Part shown: in pieces, positions 12,878 through 23,889 of the stretch
How the letters are laid out: each line of letters opens with the position of its first letter
How positions within the stretch are numbered: position 1 is the first letter of the stretch
Source: Calliopsis andreniformis
Taxonomy: Eukaryota > Arthropoda > Insecta > Hymenoptera > Andrenidae
Reading direction: 5' to 3'
Assembly: GCF_051401765.1 (NCBI RefSeq)
Contig: NC_135064.1
Coordinates: 20,992,001 to 21,056,000, forward strand
Length of the DNA: 64,000 nt
Translations under genes and position numbers: made by a program
The notes under the pieces: model-generated
What the model saw: only the letters and a program-made list of their open reading frames with translations
What the model was told of the DNA's origin: nothing
Databases searched by the model: none

Positions 12878-13948
12878 TCTTTTCTCTTTTCTAAAAAATT
12901 CAACATTTCCAAAATGACAGTACTCAAGTACCCAAACATAAGAAACGATCCACCTAGGTCTAATTCAACCTTGGCCAGTGATTGGACCCAACATCGACTG
13001 ACAATCCACCGCGAACATACTCTCAATCGCTACAACTCGACACACATTTCATGCGGCTCATAAGTAGATGGTTCGTCGGTCGAAGGGTCTTTACTTAAAG
13101 AGTAAAAGAATGTAACGATCAGCTGGCGGGCCGTAGTGTCAAGTATGATCCAATTGTAGATGACCCTAGCCTACCTAGCGTCACTATTGGCATAATAGAA
13201 GTAAGTAGCCTGCGGCTAGTATCCGATACTATCCGCAGTTGCGACCACACGATGGGGCTTCGATTCTGTGGTACGGGGGCGAAGGTGGCAGTCCACCGCC
13301 TCCACTCCTCGCCCCTCCCCGACCCCCAGCGCTGTGTGGCTTCCACGTTCGACTCAATCTGCACCTACTTAACCTTATTTGCCCCGCTGTAAATTCCTTG
13401 AATCCGTCCGAACCGGGCCGAGTCTGAGGACGCACGAAGGATCCCGATTGTCTCAGAAACGGACAATCGAGATGTATCGCTCGGCGTCGAACGTTGCTCG
13501 CGCTGGACCACTAAATTTCTTTTTATGGCTCGAATCTGTGACATCATCGACACCCATAAAACGCTCGGGGGCATTCTTTCTGTTCCCCGAACAACTTCCT
13601 CGGTGATGCGTCCTGCTTTATCGCGGCGCAGAGGCCTCGGACCGCTATCGCTCTTCTGCCACTTTGTCATGCGAAACGGTGGCTCGGCGAGCTCCGAGGA
13701 AACAAGATTAGATGCGTACCTTGACTGGAGCGCGATCGTAACGTTCCATCAAACGTGGATAAAGGAGACAGAACGGGAGAGTCCTCGCTGAGAGTCTGCT
13801 TGCGGTTTATGGTGGAGAGCATTTATTGGGGTGCAGATGGTGTTTGAATTGGGGTAATATGTAGAGTTGAATGTTTGAGGGATATGTTGGAAGTCGGTTT
13901 TAATAGCAATTGGATTTATTTCAGATTTTGATAGAGGTCTGGTGTGTG

Positions 13949-14040
13949 TACTGTACGTGTCCTATGAGAAGGCTCCTGGAAAGCATTGCTCCTAGTGCTT
14001 CTCAGGGGACTTCTTATGGGGCACGATTAGTACATGTACA
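13949..14040. repeat. Dispersed palindrome, copy B (about 92 bp)
   Basis: Begins GTACTGTACGTGTCC and ends ATTAGTACATGTAC, with arms pairing around AGCATTGCTCCTAGTGCT. It shares segments such as AAAGCATTG.(C)CCTA and CTTC.CAGGGGA.TTCT.ATGG with the reverse complement of copy A, so the two are members of one family. Both happen to read as short ORFs containing S-I-A-P-x-A-S-Q-G, which I take as a by-product. Confidence 0.6.
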
Positions 14041-14152
14041 GAGGTGCTTGGATGTATGTAGAATCCACAGAATTTCTGCAAAATCTGGAAATCGGAACAC
14101 ATAGAATACTTTGAAAATTTGAATATTTGCGCAACGGAAAATTTGAATATTC

Positions 14153-14224
14153 GAATATTTAAAAATTTGAATTTTCGAATATTTAAAAATTTGAACTTTC
14201 GAATATTTAAAAATTTGAAAATTT
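14153..14224. repeat. 24-bp AT-rich minisatellite, three full units
   Basis: Units start at 14153, 14177 and 14201, each GAATATTTAAAAATTTGAA followed by five variable bases; partial units flank both sides (14113-14240). The unit is nearly self-complementary, so the array can fold. Confidence 0.75.
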
Positions 14225-16046
14225 GAAAATTAAATAAAGAACTAAAAGGAAGGTGAATAATTGACTCGCTTTTTAACTGTGTTTCATTCAATCAATTAAG
14301 GGAAAAATATTTGGACACTTTGATGCTAAGTGTTACAAGAGTCTACAGAACTATTATACATATCTATGTAGCCTTTCAAGGCTTCGATGAACTATAACAG
14401 AAAATATATCGAATTAAAACTTTTCTGTAATCATATCTACATGAAAATATAAGAGTGTTAATGAGAACCAAATAAACATTTTTATAGGAACCATTTTACC
14501 AATAAGATAAATAAAAAAATATATCGTTGATTATAAAGTACAGATGTATAGATACATGAATGTATATCTATCAAAATAGACATGAAAATTACATAGAATT
14601 GCGTTACCACAAGGAGCTAACATTGATTAATTCATACGGCAACAAGTTTATGCGTTTTTCCTCTGTTTATCTGTGTATTCTAATTTTCATACGATAGCGT
14701 GATGTTTAGGATCTAAACAGAGTGCGAAAGAGCAGAGGTTTCTTTCAATATTGTGAAACGTTAGAACGGCTTAGTCTATCGATCAATTCAATCGAATTAA
14801 TTGTTACGAAAGAAAGCGAGAAAGGAGGAAAAAGCCCAATCTAGCGGAAACTGGGTTAAAAGCGTTTTCCAAGCGCCAAGCCGAATTTTAGTGATTTATC
14901 ACTGATAGGGGGATGTTTGCTAGGGCAGCGAATTGTTTAAAATAGACAGTAAAGGGGATTTAAATGGTCCCCAGGCGTGTACTGTGTCGTGCTTTCAGAG
15001 ATGGGGGACGGTGACTGTAAAGTGAATCGAATTTTCAACCGTGTAAATTCGCTCGAGTATTCGAGGGGTGGGCTCGTATGCGTGACCACAATCTTGCAGT
15101 CATACCTACCCTCGTATTATTAAATAATAAAGCAAACTAGTAATTAGAAAGGCATTTATTACATCCACCACAAACTTTCTTAAGTTAAATATCAGAACAT
15201 GGAACTTTAGATTCTCTACTTACTAGAACATATCACATCTTAAGCATCCAGGTACTAGAACATTTACCTTCATTATCCCCAAAATAATTCTACAGAATTT
15301 CAACACAAAAATTCAACACAGTGAATCACTCGCCACAGTCAGGTCGAATTCGTTTCGACTCGTTTCGAGCGATACCTGAAACTGTGAGAGAGCCGCATAC
15401 AGGGCGGTGTTGCGACAGAAAAATTCAATCGCACGCATGACGTTGCACGCGTGTGGAGGGACACGCGCGCGAATACGTTACGGTGCGTAAGCGGGAGGGT
15501 CGTAACTAGAGGGTACGCGGAGAAGGAAGAATCAGAGAAACACGGTGGCCACCCTTAACGAGGCTAATATGCTCGTCATGAACCGACTAGTCTCCACTAC
15601 CCCGTGTCACGTTCCTGTTAGACGTACACGTTATTAATGTCGCGCTTCCCGAAACGCGATACAACTGTTGAACGTCACGTTGACGATCCATGGCAGCGGA
15701 TCCGTGCCGTCAAATCGTTCGTTGTAATTCCGTGTAACGCGCGTGCTATCATTAAGTGCTCAAAATTCATCATTTTTCTGGGAACGACTTAGTGGTTATG
15801 TGAATTTGTCTACCAATGATGATCTGCATGGACGATGTAGGTAATAATAAATAGATATGGTTCAGACTCAAAATGATAAATCGTTTAAAATAATGAATTA
15901 TTTTTCATACCCTTTTAGGTGTTTTTTATTTTACAAATGGCATAAGAACAGGAACTTTGTTTTGTGTCTAATTCTAGTTGAGTCTAATTTATGAATGGTA
16001 AATGTGGAACTACTTGTCTATTTCTGTGTAAGTAAATTGTATTATA

Positions 16047-16197
16047 CAGGGTGTTTCATAACACGTGGAACCCACTTCAGAAGTTAATTGTATGCCTAAA
16101 GACAATGAAAAAAAGTGATAGAAACACATGTCCTGTCTGTCTTCGTTTATGATCAATCAACGCCCGAAGTGAGTTCCACATGTTACGAAACACTCTG
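16047..16197. mobile_element. MITE with CAGGGTGTTTC terminal inverted repeats (151 bp)
   Basis: The left end starts CAGGGTGTTTCATAACACGT and the right end is its imperfect reverse complement, ending GAAACACTCTG. TA dinucleotides flank both ends (16045-16046, 16198-16199), the usual Tc1/mariner-type target duplication. The arms cover more than 30 bp and there is no coding capacity, so this is a non-autonomous fold-back element. Confidence 0.7.
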
Positions 16198-17371
16198 TAT
16201 AGTGCACATTTCTTAAAACTTGTAGCTAATATCTACTTACATCCAAAGAAATTAAAGTTCACTGTTTTACCCATTTTCACCGAAGTTTTCAATTTCAAGT
16301 ATCGCGAAGTATTACTCCCTCGTAAAATTATTCTCTAAACCTCCCCCTGAAATACAAAGCTCTTCGCCATCGGCGAAACTTTCTCCCAGCGCCAGGAGAA
16401 GAAAATAACCGAACCATAGATCCTGGAATTTCTCTCGGGAAGACGAATGGGGTCCTGGAGGATCGAAAGTCGGATCGGGAAGAAAATCACAGGTGGGGAA
16501 ATGGAATCGGGCTGAGGGCGCGAGGTGTCGGCTGTAAAAAGCGAAATTTATAATCCGTAAAAACAATTATAGAGCCCGCGCAGTCGAAGTCACGTCCCCC
16601 TCCAATGTTGCCAGCAAAAACGGCCAATATCTCCCGTTTGATTTATACGACCGTGGCGTCCGTGTCCTGGCAGTCGTACAGGGGCCAGCGAGTCGATATT
16701 AAATAGAATATTAAAGATTTACCAGGAGACAACAGCGAGAAAACTTCGGTCCCTTCGGCGACATCCTCGAGAGTGTTACCTCGTGCTATTGAACGAAGAT
16801 ACTTGTGTTGTTCACGCGTGCACTCGTGCACGTGTGGCTAGGATTATACGATGCAGAAGACCGAGGTTCTGGGGGATGAGATCAGACCGTTCGTTTCAAT
16901 AAACTGACCGCCATAAATCGTATATGCTGGCTAACTACTACGTATGCATGCATTTGTTTGTGAGTTTGATTTCTTCTTTATATTCGTAAACCGCAAGGTA
17001 GTAGGTGAATTATATAGAATTGTCTCTTGACATAGAGAAGATGCTCTACTATGTATAGTATGTTATAGCTTTGTTATGTCAAGTTTAGAAAATTCTGCTT
17101 AGTAGCTTTGACTTTGATGATGGACGTGTTACTTGTTTAGTGTTAACTCTTAATAACCCAGTAGTATCAGTAGTTACATGCAGTAGTTTATAACCTAGGA
17201 GTTACAGACAGAATCAAAAGTATTTAGTTTAATGTGAAACTACTTTGTCTAATTTATCGCGCTTGTTTTATCTCCTAAATTATCTTACCAAAGTTTTCCA
17301 AAAAAAATTGCTTTTTTATTTTAAGAATTGAGGAAGATTGCTAACGTAAAACTGGGTTATTAAGGGTTGAG

Positions 17372-17551
17372 AAGGGTGTCCAAGCATTGATGGTACAACC
17401 GAAAAGAGAGTGAGTCTACATGAAAATTTTCAAAGTCGATTTTTCTTTTAAACAGAGTCTTAAATGAAAAAATTTTATTCTATATTTTCATTTATTTTTT
17501 CATGTAGAATTATCCTCTCATAGGCTATACCATCAATACTGGAACACCCTG
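17372..17551. mobile_element. MITE with AGGGTGTCC-type terminal inverted repeats (about 180 bp)
   Basis: AAGGGTGTCCAAGCATTGAT at the left matches, as reverse complement, the right end ATCAATACTGGAACACCCTG followed by TA. Inner parts also pair (a left CTACATGAAAA with a right TTTTCATGTAG), so nearly the whole element can fold into one hairpin. The left boundary base is eroded. No ORF. Confidence 0.65.
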
Positions 17552-18244
17552 TATAACTTGTTAATTATGAGAGAGTTTTGTTCCAGAATATTTACCTATC
17601 TCTATTTTTATTCGATCCAATTTTCCATCATTTTCTTATTACCATCTATTACTCATCAAAGCTTAAGAATTTGTCACTCCATTTTCATCGCTCCTAAACC
17701 ATTTTTTCTCAAACTGTTATGATTCCAAACTGTGTAATATTTTTCTCAAGCAAGGCATCGCTGAATATTTCCCTTGGAATCGCGTTGACAGTTCCAAACA
17801 CGTCCTCAGAACTGCAATAACTTTTCGAAATTTGACTTTGTTTGATCACGGTTGCAGATAGTAACGGTTTGGGAATGCGTCTCGCATTTATACGGCCACG
17901 GTTTTTTACACCTCGGGCCCCTGTTCCAGCGTCTTTTCCTCGAACGAAGCCCCTTTGCGGTCAAGTAATAAAATTGGACTGCGGGCAGTTTCGGACAGCC
18001 GGGACGAACGCCTTATTGCATGTAAAACATTTATGTCCTGTGGATATTGGCGAACTCGTACGTGCCGCCATGGACTTTGCGTACATCTTTCGCCGCCTCT
18101 GGGATAACAATATTGCATCTGTATTGGCTGCGCGGCACTGTACCCCCGAAGTGGCCTCGTTAACGTCTGATACTGCATACTGGTACGTACTGTGATTCTT
18201 GGGGTACTAATACAAGTAACACTACAGAGGTTATTGGTGACGTA

Positions 18245-18478
18245 TGCTATCGTGCATAAGTATTTGGACACTTTCAAAGTACTGGAAATGTATAAAATAT
18301 ACTTCAAGTGCAATTCTTTGGTATACTCTAGGCTGCAGTTTTTATTTCAGATGACTACTGTATGAGGTGTGCAAATATTGATGAAAATAATATTTGATAC
18401 TAATTAGTATAAATGAAAAGGTGTGTACCATGTATTTGTAATAATGTGATAGTGTTCGAATATTTATGCATGGTAGTG
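18245..18478. mobile_element. Degenerate Tc1/mariner-like non-autonomous element (234 bp)
   Basis: Left end GCTATCGTGCATAAGTATTT pairs with the reverse complement of the right end, which reads CACTACCATGCATAAATATT, and the next bases (GGACACT / CGAACACT) pair too. TA flanks both ends (18243-18244, 18479-18480). The GCATAAGTATTTGGACAC terminus is a style common in Tc1-like transposons. There is no transposase remnant inside. Confidence 0.55.
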
Positions 18479-21240
18479 TATACTGTTTACTTATAAATGG
18501 AAATTTGAATATTAGGAAAAGCTAGAATTCTTCTAGTGAATTTAGTTTAGGTAGAAATCAATAAACCTGGGCTATCCACTTTGAAATGAGCAGCAGAATT
18601 CTAGAAAGTTTTGCAAATTTTGTGATCTCGAAAGCTTTATAAGCTTTAGAGTTTCTGAATGTTTGGAACAGGAAAAGTTTTCTAATTTGATAGAACTTGA
18701 ATCTATTATCCATTCCCATAAAGCGGTAGGGTCTTAGGTACCTACATAAGATTCACTGTTTTTGTCTTACTTCGCTTATTTATTAACACTTTGAGTACCA
18801 TGTTATAGTCCCTAAAAATTCTGTCATAGTTCTAGCTTAAAGTAAATTTATTTTCCATTTATTCTTATTTTGAAGAGAGTAAATGTTTCTTATCTAATTA
18901 TTAATTCCTACTAGTTTTTTGTGATACAAAAAGAAGCAAGATTTATTTCATGGTTTATTTATTTCATATTCATTTTACAGTACTTCAACATTTTTTAGTA
19001 GCTTCTTACAGTGCTTTGGGAATTTCTCCCAGAAGAACTTTCTTACAATGCTTTATTAGTAATTAGTATTATTTATTATTTATAATAAGACATTTCTACA
19101 ACTAGATACATGACTTAAACTCAATTTGAATTTACAAATCTCAATTTGTAAAGGGAAATTAAAGAAAGGGAAGAACTTATCCATCCACACGCCTTCATTG
19201 AAGCTAGCAGGACTTTAATGGAAATGTTTAATCGGCTATCGTTGCACAACAGGCGCCCATATTTATATCGAAGAAGGAACAGATAATATTTATGGGGTAT
19301 TCGTTCGAGAATCACGGGCGAGCCCTTCGTTCCCCTTCTCACGGGGGCATCAACATGATACAGTGCCGTTTAGACGGGAGTTCAGGGGTTAAGAAGAGAT
19401 TTTGGGGTCTCGTTAATTAATACCAGCGCTACCGGCACCCCCTGTAAGCGCAACACTTGGACGCTAACTATGACTTAAGCCGCCATTAATTCACATCAAC
19501 GTCTTCCTACCGTGCGGGGTAAGTGACTTGCATCCTTGTTGCCGAACTGAGATAAGTGACTGGATACTTAAAAGATCGCGGCATGATTGACGTCACATTT
19601 TTCGTAGTAATTTTCTGATAATGCCACGGATAATCCTTTTTATCCAGCGAAAACTTTACGATGACTCTTCTCCTCTTGACTTTTGACAGTTTTTTAATAG
19701 CTGGGAGACGATATTTATAAACGACATCAATTTTACTCTTCTTTATATAGGTACTTATCTATAAAACAGAAACTGCTAGTAAATAGATGTGAGTAGGTAT
19801 TTCAGTTAGAGGTGATTTTACGTGAAACAGTAAATTATATTGGGAACATAATTTCAAGTTAGAGAAAGTCAATTATGCAATTTTATAGTCCATTTTAAAT
19901 TGGAGATAATATCAAATTGGAGATAACCATCTGTTTTAAGTGAGTTTCTTTAATTTTGAGTTCGAAATGTTTGATTAAAAATGTGGAAGTTTAGTAGAGA
20001 AAAATATTTATTTAGTATCGTATGTTTCTATGTTACGTTATTATGAGATTCTTAGAAGGATAGTTACCAAGTGAACAGCCGAGGTTTCACGGTAGTCGAT
20101 GTCTCTGAACGATAACCAACTTACGTTCTCGTCACGCACACGTCTCATGTGACGTGTGGACCTAGAACATAATCCCAGTCAACTCTAAGAAAATAATGAT
20201 TGCACGATGCGTCTGTGATTTTGCAGTTCGTATACATCTCTTGTTACATTGTCCCTATCGCTGTTTGTATTACGCGAGTAAATGTTGCCACTGAAAAAAT
20301 AACTTTGCAACCCGAGGTGTTACAGTGATAGAGGGTCAATTGTTAAAGTCTTTGAAACCACAAACCTTTTTATGTTATCCTACTTCGGTTTTTGTTTAAA
20401 GTGCATATATGCACTATTGCACTTTATCGTTAATCAATGCAAAAATTTCTGATTTTGTTCTCGCTAATTCTGGTTCTCCAATTTATTTTTGAATTAATTA
20501 CTCATAATTTCCACAACACTTCTATTTTCAATTATAACTTCTAAACTTCTTCCCTTATTTTTTTGACACATTCTGAAAGTAATTAATAACTTCAGGCGCT
20601 AATTTTAAGAGTTTGTGCGAGAGTGAGTGAATGACAAGTTTATTTAATTGGGGCACTGGAGAGATAGCACTTCAAACTGTTTCTATTCCAAAAATGGTAT
20701 TGATGAATTAGTAATAGACTAGTAGAAAGACTACATGACAATTATAATTAGAATTAAAATAGGTCACAGTCAAAAATATCTTCTAGATCGAGCCTCATTT
20801 CAACAAACTCTAGTAATTTCGAGAACTTAGCACACCTCAAAGAAAATGACCGAAAATAGTGTTAAAAAAATATCCTCTGAAAAATTGTTCTCATACGACT
20901 AATAAGAAACAAAATATCGAAAAAAATCCATCATTCCAGATTTCCAGATGCGTGGAATTTTGTTTAATTTAATCTTACCCAATTAATGACCTTAAACAAA
21001 TTCAACAAAATTCAGAGTTCTCAGAAAACGTCTATCTGCTTCGACAATTAGCAAGAGACTGATCATACAAAATATACCTTTACATTTGATATTAATTAGA
21101 ATAAACAAAGTAGTGTACGTACTTCAGGCTTACACTTATACCATACTTCATACCTCTCCAATCATGTGAGTGTCCAAATACCTATACATACACAGTACCA
21201 TACATACATAAACCTCTTCCAATTGTTTTAGCTACCATCA
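18479..21240. other. AT-rich gene-free stretch
   Basis: Mostly AT-rich, with short GC patches near 19380-19560 and 20080-20170. A lone GTATTTGGACAC-type terminus (minus sense) is at about 21167-21186 and may be one end of a decayed Tc1-like element. No gene seen. Confidence 0.45.
20400..20415. promoter_or_regulatory. Perfect 16-bp palindrome AGTGCATATATGCACT
   Basis: A perfect dyad followed 5 bp later by another GCACTTT, in AT-rich DNA. It may be a protein site or chance hairpin. Confidence 0.25.
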
Positions 21241-22599
21241 CACCTTCCAAGACCCCCTCGAATATTTACGATTACAGAGCTCGACATAATCCAGCGAACA
21301 CACTCCCCACGAGTCCTCATAAATTCGTCGAGTTGATTCGAATCAGAAGCAGAGTCTTCTCGCGGCTGTGTGACGTGGGGGCAAAGGGAAACGATGTTGA
21401 CACGTTGGTATCCCGTGGTCCAGCGTCTCCGAAAATCCAGTACGTCTGGGTGGATCTTTCCCGTTGGTTAAGCCGATCATTGTCGCGGTAACAAGCCGGC
21501 TATTGACAGGTCTCGTTCTCTTATAACGGTTACATACTCGTCGCACGTACGTGTACCACGTCGAGCGTGTGTCGAACCCCTGAGCCACGTCCGTGTGGGG
21601 CTGCACACACTCGCTGGCGAAGGGGGACACACGAGGATGAGACAAACCACGGTTTGACCACTGTGCGGTGGTGTTACGGCGCTACTACGGGGGCCACATA
21701 CTAATGGGGCATTACCTTAACACCCTCTATCCTGGACTCCCGTTCAGTTAGTTACTCCTCGGGGATGTGGAAGAAAGGAAGGAAAGGAGGAAGAAAAGGA
21801 GAATTTCCCACACCTTCCCGACGCTTCTCGTTTGCCTCCCTCCTTTTCTATTTTGTGACGCCTATGCTTCGATTCTGTCTTCCTTCTTCCGTCCTTTTTC
21901 TTCTTTCCTCTCTCTTCTTTCCTTTATGTTCTTTCTTCTTTCTTCTTTCTTAGCAGCTACTGTCACTCGTCCGGTTCTCCCAGCACCTTCCTCTCGGTTT
22001 TTTGATCGATCGTTCGCGAGGGCCGAAGTGCCCTGACGTAAATCGTTATCGGGCCACTTCCACGTCTGTTGGATAACTCGCTCTCCGAAATCGAATCGTT
22101 TACGAAACGCCGATGGAGCCGCACGATCGCCAGACGAATTTCTTTGCCGAACGGTCCGACCATCCGGATTGAAACTAATTTCGAATGGCGCGCGCGTGGG
22201 TGATGGGACCGACTGACGAGGACCTGGATCTTTTAATGAGCGGCTTTCGGTGAAAATTAGATGACGGAAGGGACATTCTGTACAATTGATGTATTGGGGA
22301 TCGAGGAGTTTTAGTGGTTGTTTGAAAATTATGTAGGTAATGTTTAGGTATTAGATGCATACATGGTGCCTGATTATTTTCTTCTGGACTACAGTTGGCT
22401 CTCTTGACTCTTGGGAAATAAGATTAAGCACTTGGTTCTGTGGTTGCTTTGTACATCGTTATATTTTAATTGCTCGTTTCAATAGCATTGACTTTATAGT
22501 GGCTCTGTCTTCTCTAAGTAATGTTATCTAATGTTATCTACAGTAAACATTGCATAATTTCAGAAATATAAATAATTTAAATTACAGACTTCAGCTTTG

Positions 22600-22860
22600 A
22601 ATCTCTTCAAACATGTTTCGAAATCTAAATTTCTGGAAAGCCTTGATGGTCTTGAAAGTCTTGATATTCTTCACAGTCTTAAATGTTTTAGATATTTTAA
22701 CAACCTTGTAGGTATTAACAGTCTTGATCGTCTTAGAAATCTTGTAAGTGTCGAACAGTTTTAATAGTCCTGATAGTCTTGAACACCTCAAAATCTTAAA
22801 AGTTGATCTTAGAAAACTTGAAACCCTCAGAACTCTTAAAATCTTCACCAATCTCAACGT
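22600..22860. repeat. Degenerate ~12-bp repeat tract (GTCTTRAAA-like)
   Basis: Dozens of imperfect copies of a TCTTGAA/TCTTAAAA word occur at roughly 12-base spacing, first G/T-rich then switching towards CTTAAAA. It yields a Lys/Thr-repeat minus-strand ORF (22591-22857) that I treat as an artefact. A similar short tract occurs at about 39010-39140. Confidence 0.45.
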
Positions 22861-23700
22861 TCAACCTCTCTCCAGAAACCCCTCTCCCCCTCCAGAGGAC
22901 CTAGAAACCACGAAAAGCTCAATACCGAGAATTTCTAAAACCCCCCTAAGGAAGACAGAAATCCAGCCCTCAGCACGCGTGCCAAGTTCGATGAAAATTA
23001 AGAGATACGAGTCTGCCTACTGCACGATCGCCTCCGCTGTGAAGCGAGGAGGAGGAACAGGACGATCAGCCCGTCGAATCTCTTCAATCCAGGAATTGCA
23101 AATCGTTCTGATCGCGACTCCGCCTCGAGTTGTGTCGACACTCGGAACCCCGATCCGAGATTCGGTCGGAAACAATACGACGACCGATCTTCGCTGCCGA
23201 TAGGCGAGCCAAGGCGGCGTGGGAGGAGAGCGGCTGCATGAATTTCAATCGACATCTTATCTGGTACACGAGCGAGCCTCGAGCACCGGTGGATCGTGAT
23301 CAAGTGGACCTCCATGGCGAGGACAATACACGCTGCGCGGCCGACAAGTGACAATACGCTATCAGGGTCGTTCGAGGCGTATTGCTCTTTTGTCCGAGCC
23401 ACTACACCTGCCATACGTACTTGAAGAAGTTCATGGAAAGTGTCAAGACTGACCCGGCCGTGGATTACCGGTGAAGATCGCATCCGAGGGTTGTTCAAAG
23501 CCGTCGTGTGGAGAACGTGGCGCAGGTATTAGCGGTGATAAGCTGCTCGGCTAAAATCGAAGCTTTATTTCGTTGTCTCTCGGGCGAACGTGTAATTGAT
23601 ACCTTGAGAATATCGTTATTTTAGTACTATGAGAATTATTAAGTCTTCAGTGACGGTGTAGTATTATATATAGGAGCACTGGGAAAATGGAAACGAATTA

Positions 23701-23889
23701 TCTGAAATTATGTGGGGTGGAAGGTAATTCGGGGAAAGAGACTCTGGGTGAGATAGACCACGAACATTCTTTTTTTTTTTTTATTTATATTAGTTCTGAA
23801 ATTATCTGGAATGTAGGATGATTCTGGGAGAGATACACTCTAGGTGATATGGACTACGAACATAATTTTTTTTTATTTATATTAATTCT
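23701..23889. repeat. Tandem duplication with 94-bp period ending in T-runs
   Basis: TCTGAAATTATGTGG at 23701 and TCTGAAATTATCTGG at 23795 begin two copies that each pass through AGA..CTCT.GGTGA.AT and end in a long T-run followed by ATTTATATTA. The copies have diverged by point changes and T-run length. Confidence 0.7.

Larger units (their letters stand above)
9361..16046. other. Gene-free stretch with GC-rich islands and CT-rich tract
   Basis: GC-rich islands lie at about 10620-11640, 13120-13800 and 15340-15740, with AT-rich DNA between. A pyrimidine-rich run at 11075-11140 gives GAGA-type sites on the minus strand. 14300-14600 contains a single ATATTTGGACACTTT, resembling one transposon terminus without a partner. 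I see no supported gene. Confidence 0.5.

Noticed and set aside
21765..22036. Hydrophobic Phe/Leu/Ser-rich plus-strand ORFs resembling membrane segments
   Set aside because: They are translation of a CT-rich tract.
22591..22857. Minus-strand ORF with Lys/Thr/Ile repeats
   Set aside because: The pattern comes from a degenerate ~12-bp DNA repeat.
22998..23498. 166-codon minus-strand ORF
   Set aside because: It lies in a GC-rich island with a competing plus-strand ORF and has no recognisable motif.
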